Below the pieces are notes generated by a model. That model saw only the letters and a list, made by a program, of their open reading frames with translations, did not search any database and had not been told where the DNA came from. From assembly GCA_051744245.1 (NCBI GenBank), contig JBNJCV010000058.1, positions 1-10,853 of the forward strand: DNA of 10,853 nucleotides. Direction: 5' to 3'. Source of the stretch: M55B165 sp051744245 (GTDB taxonomy: Bacteria > Actinomycetota > Humimicrobiia > Humimicrobiales > Humimicrobiaceae). The translations under genes were made by a program, and so were the position numbers. Positions 1 through 8,087 of the stretch are shown piece after piece. The first letter of the stretch is position 1. The number at the start of each line of letters is the position of its first letter.

Positions 1-16
1 GTGTTTTTAAGCCTTA

Positions 17-409
17 TTAAAATTTAAGTTCAGCAGATCCTTCCCATAATCCATGGATATTGCAATATGATGAAGCAAGGAGAGTTCCTGGTTTTTCAGT
101 CTTAAATATAAAAGTACCCTCGTGGTGGGTATAGACTGTACTGGTATCTGCACCTTTTGCAGAGCTCCCATGGGCTGAGAAGGTTAGGTCTCCTATCTCT
201 ATGGGTATTTTTTCTCCTTCAGGAAGAAAGAAAAGCGATACCCACTTTATATGGTGCTGTGTGGTATTTGGATGGGCTACCTCTTTTCCCACCCCAACAC
301 TTACCTCTATTGGTTCTCCTTTTTTAGGAGTCCCATTTACCTTTATTACAGGAACATGTTTTTCTTTTTTCCAGTCTGCGCTTTTTATTATTTCATTTAT
401 CTCTGGCAT
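17..409 (-). CDS. Superoxide reductase (neelaredoxin / one-iron, class II type)
   Basis: Reduces superoxide to hydrogen peroxide in the cytoplasm without making oxygen, the usual defence of anaerobes. The 130-residue protein is a single SOR domain without the N-terminal rubredoxin-like iron domain of desulfoferrodoxins. All expected Fe(His)4Cys ligands are visible: H18 in EKHVP, H46 and H52 (six apart, as in the Pyrococcus enzyme), and C116 with H119 in YCNIHG. E16 and K17, next to the first ligand, match the glutamate and catalytic lysine of the family. The ATG at 409 has a strong GGAGGT Shine-Dalgarno five bases upstream (415-420). It appears to be a single-gene unit, 370 bases downstream of pfkA, with its own promoter and an operator-like palindrome. 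No electron donor such as rubredoxin is visible next to it; the left edge cuts off the downstream context. Confidence 0.93.
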   Translation of the reverse strand: MPEINEIIKSADWKKEKHVPVIKVNGTPKKGEPIEVSVGVGKEVAHPNTTQHHIKWVSLFFLPEGEKIPIEIGDLTFSAHGSSAKGADTSTVYTHHEGTFIFKTEKPGTLLASSYCNIHGLWEGSAELKF

Positions 410-442
410 TATTGACCTCCTTTTGTAACTTAAAGAAAACTA

Positions 443-466
443 AAACCGGTTTACGTAAACCGATTT
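443..466. promoter_or_regulatory. Operator-like palindrome array at the superoxide reductase start site
   Basis: Four alternating half-sites stand back to back: AAACC (443-447), GGTTT (448-452), AAACC (457-461) and the imperfect GATTT (462-466). They form a perfect 16-bp palindrome, CGGTTTACGTAAACCG (447-462), and an overlapping perfect 10-bp palindrome, AAACCGGTTT (443-452). The element lies just downstream of the proposed -10, where a bound repressor would block transcription. A short RNA hairpin is an alternative reading, but no T-run follows it. The regulator cannot be named from the sequence. Confidence 0.5.
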
Positions 467-472
467 ATATAT

Positions 473-501
473 ATTAAAACACAGCCAAATTCTTAGTTCA
501 A
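473..501 (-). promoter_or_regulatory. Probable sigma-70-type promoter of the superoxide reductase gene
   Basis: Read on the minus strand, TTGAAC (501-496) and TTTAAT (478-473) are separated by 17 bases, matching the -35 and -10 consensus at 4/6 and 5/6 positions. Transcription would begin near 466 and give a leader of about 57 bases. The local sequence is AT-rich, so alternative -10 registers (the TATATA run at 467-472) are possible. Confidence 0.5.
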
Positions 502-779
502 GCCATAAAAAATTATAGGTAAATCTAATAAGCTTAAGTAAAAATTTTTTCTTTTCTCCAAATCGCAAGGCTCTCTAATACATTGGAAAAAAATAAAAGA
601 TGCAATGGCTTAATGAGTATTTAAATTTTATGAAAATAAGTAATTGCTAAAAATATTGCAGTTTTTAAGAGTTAATTTTGGAAATTATTTTTCCACAGTT
701 CCTTAACTAAATTTCTTCCTAACCCTATTAAGTTAGTTTGGCAGGTAGATTTTAATAATATTTGGGCTTCAACACTCCA
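502..779. other. AT-rich intergenic region with no recognised gene
   Basis: This lies between the superoxide reductase promoter and the pfkA stop codon. I see no open reading frame with a plausible ribosome site, no tRNA and no clear terminator for the pfkA transcript. Weak structure exists: AAGCCAT (500-506) is complementary to ATGGCTT (605-611), and TCCAA (557-561) to TTGGA (583-587). CTAAC (719-723) and GTTAG (732-736) could form a small hairpin just past pfkA. None is convincing alone. Confidence 0.4.
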
Positions 780-1811
780 CTAATAAAATAACTTGGACAA
801 TTCATATAGTTCCAAATCCATAGGCTTTTGCTCTTTTAGGGCATTCTCCAGGGAGACTACCATTACTTTACCTTCCCTGAACCCAACCATTTTGCCAAAG
901 TCGCCCTGGCGTACAAGTTCAACAGCTTTTACTCCTAATCTAGTGGCCAAAACCCTGTCAAACGCAGAAGGCGTTCCTCCCCTTTGGATGTGGCCTAACA
1001 CAGTTGTCCTGGTAGAATATCCTGTCCTTTCCTCAATTTCTTCTCCTATATGCTCACCAATACCGCCAAGTTGCACATGGCCAAAACTGTCTACTTTACC
1101 GGAAGCAGTTACCTGCTTGTCTAAGTCTTTGGGCTTTGCTCCTTCGGCAACTACAATTATGCTATATTCTTTGCCTTTTTTCTTCCTCTCTTCTATTACC
1201 CTAACAATTTCATCATATTCAAATGGGACTTCAGGTATAAGGATTACATCTGCGCCTCCAGCCAAGCCTCCATATAGAGCCAGCCATCCAGAATCCCTTC
1301 CCATAACCTCCAGTATCATAACCCTCTGGTGGGAAGTGCCAGTTGTCTGCAGTTTATATAATGCATCTGTTACTATTTCAACTGCCGTATCAAACCCTAT
1401 TGAATAATCAGTATAAGCAATATCATTGTCAATTGTTTGCGGTATTCCTATTCCCTTTATTCCTTGCTTGCTTAACTTATGGGTAACCCCGTTAGTATCA
1501 TCTCCGCCAATAGTAATCAAGGCATCTATCTTAAATTTTTTCAGGTTTTCTTTTGCCTTCTGTACACCATCCTCGCTTTTAAAGGGATTAGTTCTAGAGG
1601 TGCCTAATTTTGTTCCCCCAACTGATAACATCCCGGATATAAAGTTGCTGTCTATTAGCTGGCCTTTTCCTTCTATTAAGCCAGCCCATCCATTTCTTAT
1701 GCCAAAAACTTCAAAACTGTATTGCTCTGACTTTTTAATAATAGCCCTTATAGCAGCATTTATAGCTGTTGAATCTCCACCGCCAGTAAGAACGCCAATT
1801 CTTTTAACCAT
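780..1811 (-). CDS. pfkA: 6-phosphofructokinase, group III-like; phosphoryl donor uncertain
   Basis: Phosphorylates fructose 6-phosphate to the 1,6-bisphosphate in glycolysis. The 343 residues are typical of the group III (ATP, PPi or mixed-substrate) enzymes. Family motifs appear in order: GGGD at 10-13, GTSR with R73, GGDDT at 102-106, TIDND with catalytic base D128, HQR (R163), MGR at 170-172, AEG with E223, and GHIQRGG at 273-279. D105 is the aspartate typical of PPi-dependent enzymes (glycine in ATP enzymes), but the second determinant, lysine in PPi enzymes and glycine in E. coli, is Q125 here. The N-terminal loop reads GGGDSTAIN rather than the usual GGGDxPGxN. The ATG has an AAGGAG site eight bases upstream (1820-1825). 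It lies 24 bases downstream of gatB and is probably the last gene of that operon. Confidence 0.93.
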   Translation of the reverse strand: MVKRIGVLTGGGDSTAINAAIRAIIKKSEQYSFEVFGIRNGWAGLIEGKGQLIDSNFISGMLSVGGTKLGTSRTNPFKSEDGVQKAKENLKKFKIDALITIGGDDTNGVTHKLSKQGIKGIGIPQTIDNDIAYTDYSIGFDTAVEIVTDALYKLQTTGTSHQRVMILEVMGRDSGWLALYGGLAGGADVILIPEVPFEYDEIVRVIEERKKKGKEYSIIVVAEGAKPKDLDKQVTASGKVDSFGHVQLGGIGEHIGEEIEERTGYSTRTTVLGHIQRGGTPSAFDRVLATRLGVKAVELVRQGDFGKMVGFREGKVMVVSLENALKEQKPMDLELYELSKLFY

Positions 1812-1835
1812 TCATATCACTCCTTATATTTATCC

Positions 1836-3305
1836 TTAGCTAAGCTTTTCTGCAATCATTTTGTTAACCATCTTTGGGTTAGCTTTACCCTTAGTTTTGG
1901 CCATTACTTGGCCAATAAGGTACCCTATAGCCTTCTTTTTTCCTTCTTTGTACTGGTTTACCGGATCAGGGTTTTTCTCAATTACTTCGTCTACAATCTC
2001 CTCCAAAACATCTTCATCGCTAATCTGCTCCAGCCCTTTCTCCTCTATAATTTTAGCAGGAGATTTCCCTGATTCAAACATTTCCTCAAACACGGATTTT
2101 GCAATCTTGGAGCTAATTTTTCCGCTATTTATCATTCCAATAAGTTCAGCTAGACTTTCAGGAGTTACTTTTGAGGCGGGTATGCTGATATTTTCCTGGT
2201 TGAGCAATGCACTAAAGTCCCCCATTATCCAATTGCATATTCCCTTGGCATTATCTGTATACTCTAAACACTGGTCAAAAAAAGCCGATACATCCCTGTC
2301 ATTTGCCAAAAAGTTAGAGTCATACTCTGAAAGCCCGTATTCTTTTTTATACCTCTCTATTTTCTCCTGCGGAAGCTCCGGTATCTCCCCTTTTATTCTT
2401 TCTATTAATCTATCTTCAATCTGCAAGGGCACCAGGTCAGGCTCTGGAAAATACCTGTAGTCGTGAGCTTCTTCCTTTGACCTTAATGCCTTAGTGGTAT
2501 CGGTATTGTTATCATAATGCCTGGTCTGCTGTACTACTTTTTTGCCATCCTCTATTAGCTTTACCTGCCTCCTAATTTCGTAATCCAGACCTTTTTGCAG
2601 GAACTTAAAAGAATTTAAATTCTTTATTTCTGTCTTGATTCCAAACTTTTTCCCATCCCGCTCCTTAACGGACACATTAGCATCACACCTGAGACTTCCT
2701 TCCTCCATGCTACAGTCGCTTACTCCCAGGTAAAGGATTAAATTTCTCAAAGCCATCATATACTCTTTTGCCTCTTCCGGGCTCTTTATATCCGGTTCGG
2801 TAACAATTTCTATCAGCGGAGTTCCTGCCCGGTTAAAATCAACCACACTTGCTCCAGACTCACTTATCCTTCCTGTTACACCAGTGTGCACAAGCTTACC
2901 TGTATCCTCTTCCATGTGCACCCTGGTTATGCCAACTCTCCGCCTGTAATCTCCCATATCAATATCCAGGTAACCTTTTTCCCCCAAAGGAAGGTCATAC
3001 TGGGATATCTGATAGTTTTTTACCTGGTCGGGATAGAAATAATTTTTCCTGTGAAAAATGGTATACCTGTTTATCCTGCAATTTAAGGCCAGTGCAATCT
3101 TTAGCGCAAATTCAACCCCTTTCCTGTTAATCACAGGCAAAGATCCAGGATGTCCCAGGCACACTGGGCATGTATGTACATTTTTTTCATCCCCAAATGA
3201 AACCTTGCACCCGCAAAACATCTTGGTATTGGTAAACAACTCAACATGTGTTTCCAGCCCAACCACGGCTTCATATTTTTCTTTAATTTTTTGACCTAAC
3301 ACCAT
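1836..3305 (-). CDS. gatB: Aspartyl/glutamyl-tRNA amidotransferase subunit B
   Basis: Kinase and tRNA-binding subunit of GatCAB. It phosphorylates the side chain of misacylated Glu-tRNA(Gln) or Asp-tRNA(Asn) and, with ammonia delivered by GatA, converts it to the amide. At 489 residues it is full length. The N-terminal VGLETHVEL is the family signature, and C31, C33, C46 and C49 (CGC and CPVC) form the zinc site. The cradle domain follows (HRKNYFYPDQVKNYQISQYD at about 95-114, RAGTPLIEIVTEPD, SMEEGSLRCDANVS). The C-terminal helical and YqeY-like tail ends at NPKMVNKMIAEKL and binds the tRNA elbow. The start ATG lies 17 bases after the gatA stop with only a weak AGG-type ribosome site, so coupled translation is likely. 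Confidence 0.98.
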   Translation of the reverse strand: MVLGQKIKEKYEAVVGLETHVELFTNTKMFCGCKVSFGDEKNVHTCPVCLGHPGSLPVINRKGVEFALKIALALNCRINRYTIFHRKNYFYPDQVKNYQISQYDLPLGEKGYLDIDMGDYRRRVGITRVHMEEDTGKLVHTGVTGRISESGASVVDFNRAGTPLIEIVTEPDIKSPEEAKEYMMALRNLILYLGVSDCSMEEGSLRCDANVSVKERDGKKFGIKTEIKNLNSFKFLQKGLDYEIRRQVKLIEDGKKVVQQTRHYDNNTDTTKALRSKEEAHDYRYFPEPDLVPLQIEDRLIERIKGEIPELPQEKIERYKKEYGLSEYDSNFLANDRDVSAFFDQCLEYTDNAKGICNWIMGDFSALLNQENISIPASKVTPESLAELIGMINSGKISSKIAKSVFEEMFESGKSPAKIIEEKGLEQISDEDVLEEIVDEVIEKNPDPVNQYKEGKKKAIGYLIGQVMAKTKGKANPKMVNKMIAEKLS

Positions 3306-3322
3306 AGAAAAACCTATCTATT

Positions 3323-4780
3323 TTACAATTCAGGCTTAAAGTTAAAATTGGAGCCTTTTTCTATATTATAAGCTAATTTTAAAACATTATCTTCTCTTAG
3401 GATATTCCCGATTACCTGGAAACCAATAGGTAGCTTCCCCCTTGAAAGTGCAATGGGCACCGATATTGCGGGAAGCCCGGCCAAATTTACCGGTATGGTA
3501 CAAATATCAGACAAATACATCATCAGGGGATCATCTATCCTCTCTCCTATCTTAAATGCTGTGGTGGGAGAAGTAGGCGAAACCAGAAGGTCGTATTTGG
3601 AAAAAGCCTTCTTAAAATCCTCAATAATTAAAGTCCTTACCCTCTGGGCTTTTTCATAATACGCATCATAATAGCCGGCAGACAAGCAGTATGTTCCAAT
3701 CATTATCCTTCTTTTTACCTCATCGCCAAAGCCTTCTGACCTGGTCTTTTTATACATTTCCCTCAAGGTTTGAGCCCCTTGGTCCCTGTATCCATACCTT
3801 ACCCCGTCATAGCGGGAAAGGTTAGAGCTAGCTTCAGAAGGAGCAATAATGTAGTAAACACTTAACGCATATTCTAGGCTGGGAAGCGATGTCTCCTCCA
3901 CATGACAGCCCATGTCTTCCAGCATGCCTAGAGTATGATTAACAGATTCTTTTACCTCGCTGTCAATCTCTTTTACCATTAACTCCTTGGGTACCCCTAT
4001 TTTCATTCCCTTCACATTTTCTACCAGGTATTTTCTGTAATCAGGAACCGGGTCACTAATGGAGGTAGAATCCATTCCGTCATGGCCGCAAATTACATTA
4101 AGCAGCCCAGCGCAATCTTTAACATCCCTGGTTAGGGGGCCAATCTGGTCAAGGGATGAAGCAAAAGCAACCAGACCGTACCTGGATACCCTCCCATAGG
4201 TGGGCTTCATTCCCACAACCCCACAGAGAGAGGCAGGCTGCCTGATAGAGCCTCCGGTATCAGATCCCAGGCTGCATATTGCTTCCCCGGCGGCAACCGA
4301 AGCTGCCGGGCCACCGCTGGAACCGCCTGGAACCCTTTGCAGATCCCACGGATTTTTAACCGGGCCAAAATGAGAGTTTTCATTGGATGAGCCCATGGCA
4401 AATTCATCCATGTTAAGCTTGCCGGCAAGCACATACCTTTGGCTGTTGAGTTTTTTAATTACGGTTGCATCATAGATGGGATTGTAATTTTTAAGTATCC
4501 TGGAACCGCAGGTAGTAGTTGTTCCATAAGTACATATATTATCCTTTACGCCCACGGGAATCCCGGTAAAACCACCCAGCTTCCCGCCTCCGTCTAGATA
4601 GATGTCACTCTTTTCAGCTTCCCGGGTAGCTTTCTCACTTGCTGTATTAATATAACAATTAGTTTTGCCCTCAACTTCTTCAATACGGAACAGCACGCTT
4701 GCTGTAATTTCGGAGGCAGTTACCTCCTTTTTTGCAAGCATCTTATTTAACTGGTGTGCAGTATGGTAATATAATTCCAA
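3323..4780 (-). CDS. gatA: Aspartyl/glutamyl-tRNA amidotransferase subunit A, TTG start
   Basis: Glutaminase subunit of GatCAB: it releases ammonia from glutamine and channels it to GatB. The 485 residues make a complete amidase-signature enzyme with the Ser-cisSer-Lys triad at K79 (GVKD), S154 (first Ser of GGSSGG) and S178 (DTGGS), the same numbering as the Staphylococcus aureus protein. The glycine-rich signature runs from about 150 to 215. The start codon is TTG at 4780-4778. It fits the family N-terminus and has a GGAGG site four bases upstream that directly follows the gatC stop (TGAGGAGG), so reinitiation after gatC is likely. The next in-frame Met (residue 14) would cut into the first helix. 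Confidence 0.98.
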   Translation of the reverse strand: MELYYHTAHQLNKMLAKKEVTASEITASVLFRIEEVEGKTNCYINTASEKATREAEKSDIYLDGGGKLGGFTGIPVGVKDNICTYGTTTTCGSRILKNYNPIYDATVIKKLNSQRYVLAGKLNMDEFAMGSSNENSHFGPVKNPWDLQRVPGGSSGGPAASVAAGEAICSLGSDTGGSIRQPASLCGVVGMKPTYGRVSRYGLVAFASSLDQIGPLTRDVKDCAGLLNVICGHDGMDSTSISDPVPDYRKYLVENVKGMKIGVPKELMVKEIDSEVKESVNHTLGMLEDMGCHVEETSLPSLEYALSVYYIIAPSEASSNLSRYDGVRYGYRDQGAQTLREMYKKTRSEGFGDEVKRRIMIGTYCLSAGYYDAYYEKAQRVRTLIIEDFKKAFSKYDLLVSPTSPTTAFKIGERIDDPLMMYLSDICTIPVNLAGLPAISVPIALSRGKLPIGFQVIGNILREDNVLKLAYNIEKGSNFNFKPEL

Positions 4781-4789
4781 TAGGCCTCC

Positions 4790-5077
4790 TCAATCAATTT
4801 TGGGAACTAAAAAACCGCCGTCCTTTATGGCCGGGCCATTCTTTAATGCTTCAGCCTGGGACACAGATTCCTTTTCTGTATCTTCCCTGTATACATTCTT
4901 TATATCCAGCACATGGGAAGTGGGTTTTACGTTCTCTGTATCCACCCCACTTACCTTTGCTACATGCTCCAATATTTTATCCAGCTGGGAGGTAAACTTT
5001 TCAAGCTGACGGTCGCTAAATTCAAGCTCTGCAAGTTTTGCAACATGTCTTACATCTTCTTTTCCAATTCTTTTCAT
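4790..5077 (-). CDS. gatC: Aspartyl/glutamyl-tRNA amidotransferase subunit C
   Basis: Small subunit that wraps round and stabilises the GatA-GatB pair. The 95 residues match the family in length and pattern: an N-terminal helical part (EDVRHVAKLAELEFSDRQLEKF), a central linker with VKPTSH, and an extended C-terminal belt ending GPAIKDGGFLVPKI. The ATG at 5077 is preceded by AGGGG at a normal distance. The gene heads gatC-gatA-gatB, with nine bases to gatA. The 71 bases between it and the upstream protease gene are AT-rich and could hold a weak promoter, but I see no clear -35/-10 pair; it may simply be read from ligA. Confidence 0.97.
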   Translation of the reverse strand: MKRIGKEDVRHVAKLAELEFSDRQLEKFTSQLDKILEHVAKVSGVDTENVKPTSHVLDIKNVYREDTEKESVSQAEALKNGPAIKDGGFLVPKID

Positions 5078-5148
5078 GACAAACCCCTGATAGGTTTAAA
5101 ATTGATTTTAGAAATAAGTTATCATATTTTACCAAATTTTTTTAGCCT

Positions 5149-5886
5149 TTAATACATCTTTACCATCTCAACCTGGCCAAGCATGATTAAAATCAGTATT
5201 AAATTATATACAGCATGCAAAAATATTACCGGAAAAAGCGATTTTGTTTTCTCAAAAATATAGGCAAGTATCCAACCTATTATAAAGATGGGGATAAAAC
5301 TGTAAATCTCCAAATGGGCAAGGGCAAAGAAAAATGATGACAGGAAAAGGCCTGCAGTAACCCCCCATGTTTTCTTGCAGGCAGAATAAAGATATCCCCT
5401 GAAAAATAGCTCTTCGCTTAAAGGCGCTATAACCGTTACCACTACCAGCAATATATTAGAGGAAATGTTGCCGCCCCTTATCAGCTGCTCCACCTTGCTG
5501 GAAGGAGCTTCTATTCCAAAAAATGAATTCATGGCAAATACATACAAAAAGCTTAATGCAAATATCCCGATCAGGGACAGGAAGGTATACCACAAAGTCT
5601 TTAGGATACTGTAATACCTAAAACCCAGATCCTTTAGTGAAGCCTTTCTCCAGAAAATAGCAAAAAACCATACTACCCCTATCATCAGCAATACCTGTAT
5701 CCCGTAAAGCAGGGTAAAACTAAAATTACTTATATTGGTTACTTCCAGTGCCTCTTCTGTACTTCCCGTCCCAAAAATGATTACAGTACCAAAATATATG
5801 CCCACAAGAAGGATTACTAAAATAATAATTGACGTAAAAACGTCGGTGACATTCCAGGTTATATTTAATTTAGGCCTATCCTCCAT
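5149..5886 (-). CDS. CPBP-family intramembrane glutamic protease
   Basis: Integral membrane protein of 245 residues with about six to eight hydrophobic helices (for example 16-39, 58-79, 96-119, 143-155, 175-191, 195-210 and 220-237). It carries all three motifs of the CPBP (CAAX protease and bacteriocin-processing, formerly Abi) family: EELFFRG with E158, E159 and R163; FALAH with H191; and HAVYN with H224 and N228. These residues form the active site in the Rce1-type enzymes. The substrate is unknown; bacterial members are linked to bacteriocin self-immunity, protein processing and membrane homeostasis. The start codon overlaps the ligA stop by one base (TAATG), so the two are translationally coupled, although ligA has no functional link that I can name. 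The gene is not part of the usual ligA-gatCAB arrangement and looks like an insertion into it. Confidence 0.9.
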   Translation of the reverse strand: MEDRPKLNITWNVTDVFTSIIILVILLVGIYFGTVIIFGTGSTEEALEVTNISNFSFTLLYGIQVLLMIGVVWFFAIFWRKASLKDLGFRYYSILKTLWYTFLSLIGIFALSFLYVFAMNSFFGIEAPSSKVEQLIRGGNISSNILLVVVTVIAPLSEELFFRGYLYSACKKTWGVTAGLFLSSFFFALAHLEIYSFIPIFIIGWILAYIFEKTKSLFPVIFLHAVYNLILILIMLGQVEMVKMY

Positions 5887-7967
5887 TATTTCACCATTTC
5901 CTTAAACTCTTTTTCATTTATTATTTTAACCTTGAATTTTCTGGCATCTTCAAGCTTGCTTCCTGGATCCTCTCCTACAATTACTGCATCCGTATTCCTG
6001 CTAACACTGGACGTAACCCTTCCTCCAAACTTTTCAATCATATCTTTTGCCTCAGCCCTGGTAAATGATTCAAGTTTTCCGGTTAGCACAAATGTTTTTC
6101 CACTGAATTCTTCTTTCTCTTCTTTCTCTCTAGCCCTGGATTCAAAATTAAGGTTTGCATCCCTAAGCTTGTCTATAATCTCCAGGTTCTTCTTTTGCTT
6201 AAAAAACTTTACAATACTTTCAGCAATCCTTGGCCCAACCTCCTTTATCGCTTCAATATCTTCATATTTTGCTTCCATGATATTATCCAGGTTCCCAAAT
6301 TTTTCCGCCAGAACCTCTGCCATATGGGAACCCACATACCTTATTCCCAAAGCATAAAGGAGCCTTGAAAGTGGCCTGTTTCTGCTCCTGTCTATGGCTT
6401 CAAGCAAGTTCTCTGTAGACTTCTCCTTAAAACTCTCCAGTGAATAGATATCATCATACTCAAGGTAGTACAGGTCAGCAGGATCTTTTATAAGGTTTTT
6501 CTCAATAAGCTTTTCTACTATTGCAGGCCCCAACCCGTCAATATCCATCCCGCCCTTGGAAGCAAAATGGATAATCCTTTCATACTGCATGGCAGGACAA
6601 GCCAGGGATATGCATCTTCTTACCACTTCCCCTTCCGGCTTTATGACATCAGATCCGCACACCGGGCACTTCTCAGGCATCTTAAATTCCTTTTCCGAGC
6701 CATCCCTTCTCTCCTTTATCGGCTTTACTATCTCGGGAATAACATCTCCAGCCTTATGCACCACTACCCAGTCACCAATCCTTACATCCTTCCTTTTAAC
6801 TTCATCTTCATTATGCAGGGTGGCATTGGAAATGGTAGAACCAGCCACTGTAACCGGCTGAAGCTTTGCCACCGGGGTAAGCGCCCCGGTTCTTCCCACA
6901 CTTACTACAATATCTTCCACCTTTGTTATTTCCTGTTCAGGGGGGAATTTATAAGCTATGGCCCACCTGGGGTTCCGGGAGGTCTGTCCCAGTTTCTGTT
7001 GCAGCCCAAAGCTGTTAACCTTGATTACTATGCCGTCAGTTTCATAAGGAAGGTTATTTCTCTCATGCTCCCAGCTGTCACAATAATCCTTTATCTGTTC
7101 AAAGCCTACAGTTTTTTTAACATGAGGGTTTACCCTAAACCCAACTTTTCTTAAAAATTTTAACATATCAAGATGGTTGTCTATATCCAGCTCACCGCTT
7201 ACCACTGCCCCGTATATAAATATGTTAAGCCTTCTCCTGTCTGTCTCCTTAGGATCAATTTGCCTCAAGGATCCTGCAGCAGCATTTCTGGGATTGGCAA
7301 AAGGGCTTGTACCCTTTTCTTCCCTTTCCTGGTTTATCCTCCTAAACTCATCCTTTGCCAGGTAAACCTCCCCCCTTACTTCCAGCCGGGAAGGGATAGC
7401 CACTCCCTCCCTTTTAAGCAGCCTTAAAGGGATAGACTTAATGGTTTTAAGGTTTGATGTTATATCTTCACCTACTGCCCCATCTCCCCTGGTAGCTCCG
7501 GTAGAAAACCTACCATCCTCATAAACCAGGGACACTGCCGATCCGTCTATCTTAAGCTCGCTTACAAATTCAACCTCATCTTCTCCCATTGAAAGGTCCC
7601 GGTAGACCCTGTCCAGAAAATCCTTTAGCTCCCCATAATCAAAAGCATCCTGCAGGCTCAGCATCTTTTCCCCATGCTCTACTGTAGGAAAACCCCCTTC
7701 AACCTTGGCCCCCACCCTCTGGGTGGGAGAATCAGCTGTTGCTAGGTCCGGAAACTTCTCCTCTATTTCCTTTAACTTCCTTAAAAGCATATCGTAATCT
7801 GCATCACTTATTAGAGGATTGTCTTTTATATAATAATGGTAATTATGCTTATTTATTTCATCCCTGAGTTTTTCGGCAAGAATTTCTGCTCCGCTTTTAT
7901 CTATTTTATCCGTATTGATTTTTTTAAATTCCTCTACACTAAAGCTTTTATTCTTTTTTATCTCCAT
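5886..7967 (-). CDS. ligA: NAD-dependent DNA ligase LigA
   Basis: Seals nicks in DNA during replication and repair, using NAD as the adenylate donor. The 693 residues contain every domain: the NMN-binding Ia region (HNYHYYIKDNPLISDADYD, 41-59), the nucleotidyltransferase domain with catalytic K139 in ELKIDG and the ATRGDG and NPRNAAAGSLRQ motifs, the OB fold (about 340-425, GRTGALTPVAKLQPV), a four-cysteine zinc finger (C434, C437, C452, C457), helix-hairpin-helix repeats (about 475-590) and a C-terminal BRCT domain (620-693). About 24 residues precede the usual E. coli-type start, but the ATG has a GGAAGG ribosome site seven bases upstream (7975-7980), so I keep it. It is the first gene of the minus-strand operon, with a good promoter upstream. 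Confidence 0.98.
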   Translation of the reverse strand: MEIKKNKSFSVEEFKKINTDKIDKSGAEILAEKLRDEINKHNYHYYIKDNPLISDADYDMLLRKLKEIEEKFPDLATADSPTQRVGAKVEGGFPTVEHGEKMLSLQDAFDYGELKDFLDRVYRDLSMGEDEVEFVSELKIDGSAVSLVYEDGRFSTGATRGDGAVGEDITSNLKTIKSIPLRLLKREGVAIPSRLEVRGEVYLAKDEFRRINQEREEKGTSPFANPRNAAAGSLRQIDPKETDRRRLNIFIYGAVVSGELDIDNHLDMLKFLRKVGFRVNPHVKKTVGFEQIKDYCDSWEHERNNLPYETDGIVIKVNSFGLQQKLGQTSRNPRWAIAYKFPPEQEITKVEDIVVSVGRTGALTPVAKLQPVTVAGSTISNATLHNEDEVKRKDVRIGDWVVVHKAGDVIPEIVKPIKERRDGSEKEFKMPEKCPVCGSDVIKPEGEVVRRCISLACPAMQYERIIHFASKGGMDIDGLGPAIVEKLIEKNLIKDPADLYYLEYDDIYSLESFKEKSTENLLEAIDRSRNRPLSRLLYALGIRYVGSHMAEVLAEKFGNLDNIMEAKYEDIEAIKEVGPRIAESIVKFFKQKKNLEIIDKLRDANLNFESRAREKEEKEEFSGKTFVLTGKLESFTRAEAKDMIEKFGGRVTSSVSRNTDAVIVGEDPGSKLEDARKFKVKIINEKEFKEMVK

Positions 7968-7981
7968 GAAACCGCCTTCCA

Positions 7982-7994
7982 GTTACTTAAATTA
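7982..7994. repeat. 13-base repeat GTTACTTAAATTA, copy 1
   Basis: Identical to 8123-8135. This copy lies just downstream of the ligA -10 and the other just downstream of the -10 of the opposite promoter. An inverted 8-base core (TTAAGTAA) sits at 8021-8028, overlapping the ligA -35. The sequence is AT-rich, so chance is not excluded. Confidence 0.35.
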
Positions 7995-7995
7995 G

Positions 7996-8024
7996 ATTAT
8001 ACAGGCAAATAAAGCTGTAGTTAA
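7996..8024 (-). promoter_or_regulatory. Probable ligA promoter
   Basis: On the minus strand TTAACT (8024-8019, 4/6 match to the -35 consensus) and a perfect TATAAT (8001-7996) are 17 bases apart. Transcription would start near 7989, about 22 bases before the ligA ATG. A second TATAAT at 8039-8034 lacks a suitable -35. Confidence 0.6.
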
Positions 8025-8087
8025 GTAAATTAAATTATAATTATTGTATTAATAGTTTTTTATAAACTTATTAATTCAGAAAGTTCT

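Noticed and set aside
17..409. Two-iron desulfoferrodoxin.
   Set aside because: The N-terminal Cys4 rubredoxin-like domain is missing; the single cysteine is the active-site iron ligand.
719..736. CTAAC/GTTAG hairpin as the pfkA terminator.
   Set aside because: Only five base pairs with no clear T-run on the minus strand; too weak to call.
793..1407. Open frame of about 200 codons on the plus strand inside pfkA.
   Set aside because: It is a mirror of the pfkA coding sequence; the peptide is low in recognisable features and no ribosome site supports it.
1861..2460. Plus-strand open frame of about 200 codons with hydrophobic stretches, opposite gatB.
   Set aside because: The hydrophobicity comes from the complement of charged codons in gatB; no independent signals.
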